The translations under genes were made by a program, and so were the position numbers. A DNA stretch of 64,000 nucleotides from Acanthochlamys bracteata (Eukaryota; Streptophyta; Magnoliopsida; Pandanales; Velloziaceae), in contig CM034142.1 of the NCBI GenBank assembly GCA_019914995.1, positions 2,995,031 to 3,059,030 of the forward strand. The letters run 5' to 3'. Position 1 is the first letter of the stretch, and every line of letters starts with the position of its first letter. The notes beneath the pieces were generated by a model. It ran no database searches and was not told the DNA's origin. It saw only the letters and a list, made by a program, of their open reading frames with translations. This document shows positions 62,136 through 64,000 of the stretch, piece after piece.

Positions 62136-64000
62136 CATACAAATATAGATATTAAGTGTAAGTAAATATGTTACAATTAAAGAATATAATTAAAGAATTG
62201 TGTACGAATGGGCAATACCAAAACTTTACAGTGAATTGATATTAGTATTGATTGTACACAAAGCAATAACAAATAAATATACATTGGTAAAAAGTGAAGA
62301 CAACTGATATATACATTAGTATCAAGCAAGGAGAATTGAAAATAAATAGCTACCAAGTGCATACAAATATATACAACGTATATAGAAATGTATACAAATT
62401 ATATATAAATATGTACTACTAACATAATTGTGAACGTATTATATAGACACAGTTATCACAAAGTTCAAAATCTCATTGTCACTAGAGAAAGGCTGTCATG
62501 TGTTCAACAAATGAAATGACAGTTAGAATTCTACCGTATTGCAAATACTTGTAAAGCGTTGATTTTATTTTTGTTAAAATTATAAAATTATAAAATCTAA
62601 AGAAGTGATGATTTAATTCTAAACTTGACGGCGATGTAAGGAATTACACATTTGAAAATGTAAGAGAAACACAAATCCGTAACAAATAAACACATTAGTT
62701 TTATCTAAACATAAACAAAATATAAGAATGCAGCAATTAAATATCAAAAGATAATAAGTATTAACAAGTAGGTACAAATTTACAAAAATGCTATTAATTG
62801 AACGTAGTTTGGAAAGATTAAAGTTTGATTTCAACAGGAAACGTTTATCCAACAAGAAATATAAAGAGCGTCTACTCTTTTCCTTTTTTTGAAGTGATTT
62901 TCTAATTTTCTAATAATCTGTTATCTCTCTCGACATCATCTTCATAATAATCACGTAGCAAGAAAATCGATCCCATGTAAACACAAAAAGCGTGAAATTA
63001 ATAGAGTGTATGTTCGAGATAAATATAAATACATAAAACGCATTTTGAATTGTATATAAAAAGGTATAAGATAAGTACAAAAATATGCTAACTAAATTTA
63101 ATTATTATCAAATAAATAAAGATAAATATAAGTAGGTTACGGGCGCAGACAAATGCGTAACAACCAAAAATATATCTGCATCGAACAAATACAAATAGGT
63201 ACGAAATGAACATAAAAAGGTATCGGGCATACAAAAAAAATTAACTATAAATAAATAAGTTAATGGCGAACGAAATTTAAAGGGAGAAATAATCAAATTC
63301 AAAGGCAATTGGTATTATTATGGATTATACACAAATAAATAACACATAAAGATTCATTGCTACCTACTAAGCACAATTAAAATATAAATAAGTATTAACT
63401 AAATACAAGTAGGTATTATGTATAGGCAACTGCGTACTAATTATATATAAGCACGTACCAACAAATTTTATTTCCAACCATTTATTTACAAGTGCGTATC
63501 ATAAAATTAAATCTATTATCGCTAGAGAAATGTTGTAATTATTCTAACGAACGGAAGATGCTAAGAATTCAATCATACTTTTTAAGCTTAAAATTTCAAT
63601 CAACCTTAGTTTTAATTTTTAATGGATGTAAAATTATAAAATAATAAAATAGTAGAATATCAATATAGATCTGGTAATTATATATAAATTTAAACATATT
63701 AATGTGTAAAACAAAAAAAAGACGATGGTAAACTATAATAGTAGTAGGTAAACATAACTAAAATTAAAGTAGATATAAACTAATTAAAAACGATACTAAT
63801 TAAACGTAACTTGGAATGAGTTCATAACGAGATTGGAATTAGGAAAGTTTACCATTACATATACTGAAACTATTTCTTATTTTGGTCTTATTTGTAGTGA
63901 TTTTTTAATTTTGTCATAAATTTTGTCTCTTGTCATATCATCTTCACAATAATAACATAACAGATAAATTGGTACCAACCAAATACAAGTTGAGTAAAAT

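Larger units (their letters stand above)
55290..64000. repeat. Satellite array, about 1-kb monomers in a 2-kb A-B dimer
   Basis: A shared core (TTTTTATCTCTCGCCACATCAT or variants, then CACAATAAT) occurs at about 55363 (A1), 56221 (B1), 57237 (A2), 58238 (B2), 59255 (A3), 60262 (B3), 62933 (A4) and 63935 (B4). A types carry TTATCTCTCGCC and GCAAGAAAATCGATCCC; B types carry GTCTCTCGTC and AATAACATAACAG. Spacing is close to 1.0 kb, with exceptions of 858 bp (A1, deletion) and 1,094 bp between B3 and A4 after removing the solo LTR. Same-type spacing is mostly 2.0 kb. Each monomer is rich in a degenerate word like AAATACAAATAGGTACCAAC. The array runs off the window end. No gene is seen. Confidence 0.88.

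Noticed and set aside
1..64000. CRISPR array, bacterial operon or prophage
   Set aside because: No regularly spaced short direct repeats with unique spacers, no ribosome-binding sites and no dense gene packing. Introns and LTR elements indicate a plant nuclear genome.
1..64000. tRNA or rRNA genes
   Set aside because: I saw no segment that I could fold as a tRNA with A and B boxes, and no rRNA-like conserved block. A dedicated scan was not possible here.

Overview
The window is AT-rich nuclear DNA of a flowering plant, most likely a dicot. The evidence is a Ty1/copia element with a tRNA-iMet primer site, a Mutator-like element with a FAR1-type transposase relic, and remnants of two plant gene families: an INDETERMINATE-DOMAIN zinc-finger gene and an SR splicing factor. 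I found no gene that I can call intact. Most recognisable coding sequence is broken, and repeats and transposons make up most of the window.

Layout. 1-9.2 kb is a mosaic of tandemly duplicated minus-strand exon fragments from one unrecognised gene family. It includes a 71-bp-arm foldback at 8929-9075. 9.3-10.8 kb holds a truncated minus-strand SR-protein (SF2/ASF-like) pseudogene. 12.0-13.56 kb holds the first exons of an unidentified plus-strand gene, cut by a 100-N assembly gap (13563-13662). 14.7-18.2 kb and 26.2-30.2 kb are the two arms of a large inverted duplication, each holding a copy of the same unrecognised gene, arranged head to head. The 8-kb spacer carries an IDD transcription-factor pseudogene whose zinc-finger exon is largely deleted. 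It also has two weak exons resembling an O-fucosyltransferase.

The right arm continues through 31.5 kb. It is then interrupted by a 5.97-kb Mutator-like element inserted in a TA microsatellite (31578-37544) and, 60 bp further on, by a 9.15-kb Sirevirus-type copia retrotransposon with a 5-bp target duplication (37610-46759). Host sequence resumes at 46765 with further degenerate copies of the same region (46.8-48.4 and 50.6-55.3 kb). These are separated by what looks like a minus-strand gypsy-type LTR (about 48.36-50.60 kb).

From 55.3 kb to the window end there is a satellite array of about 1-kb monomers, organised as an alternating A-B dimer of about 2 kb. One monomer is interrupted by a solo LTR of the same copia family (60564-62135, target duplication CATAC), and a sister monomer still shows the empty site.

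Nothing here works together as a pathway. What can be read is the order of events: segmental duplication and inversion, then nested transposon insertion, with pseudogenes left behind. The least explained parts are the 2-kb satellite, the foldback, and the unrecognised gene family of 1-9.2 kb, whose conserved reading frames suggest it was once coding.
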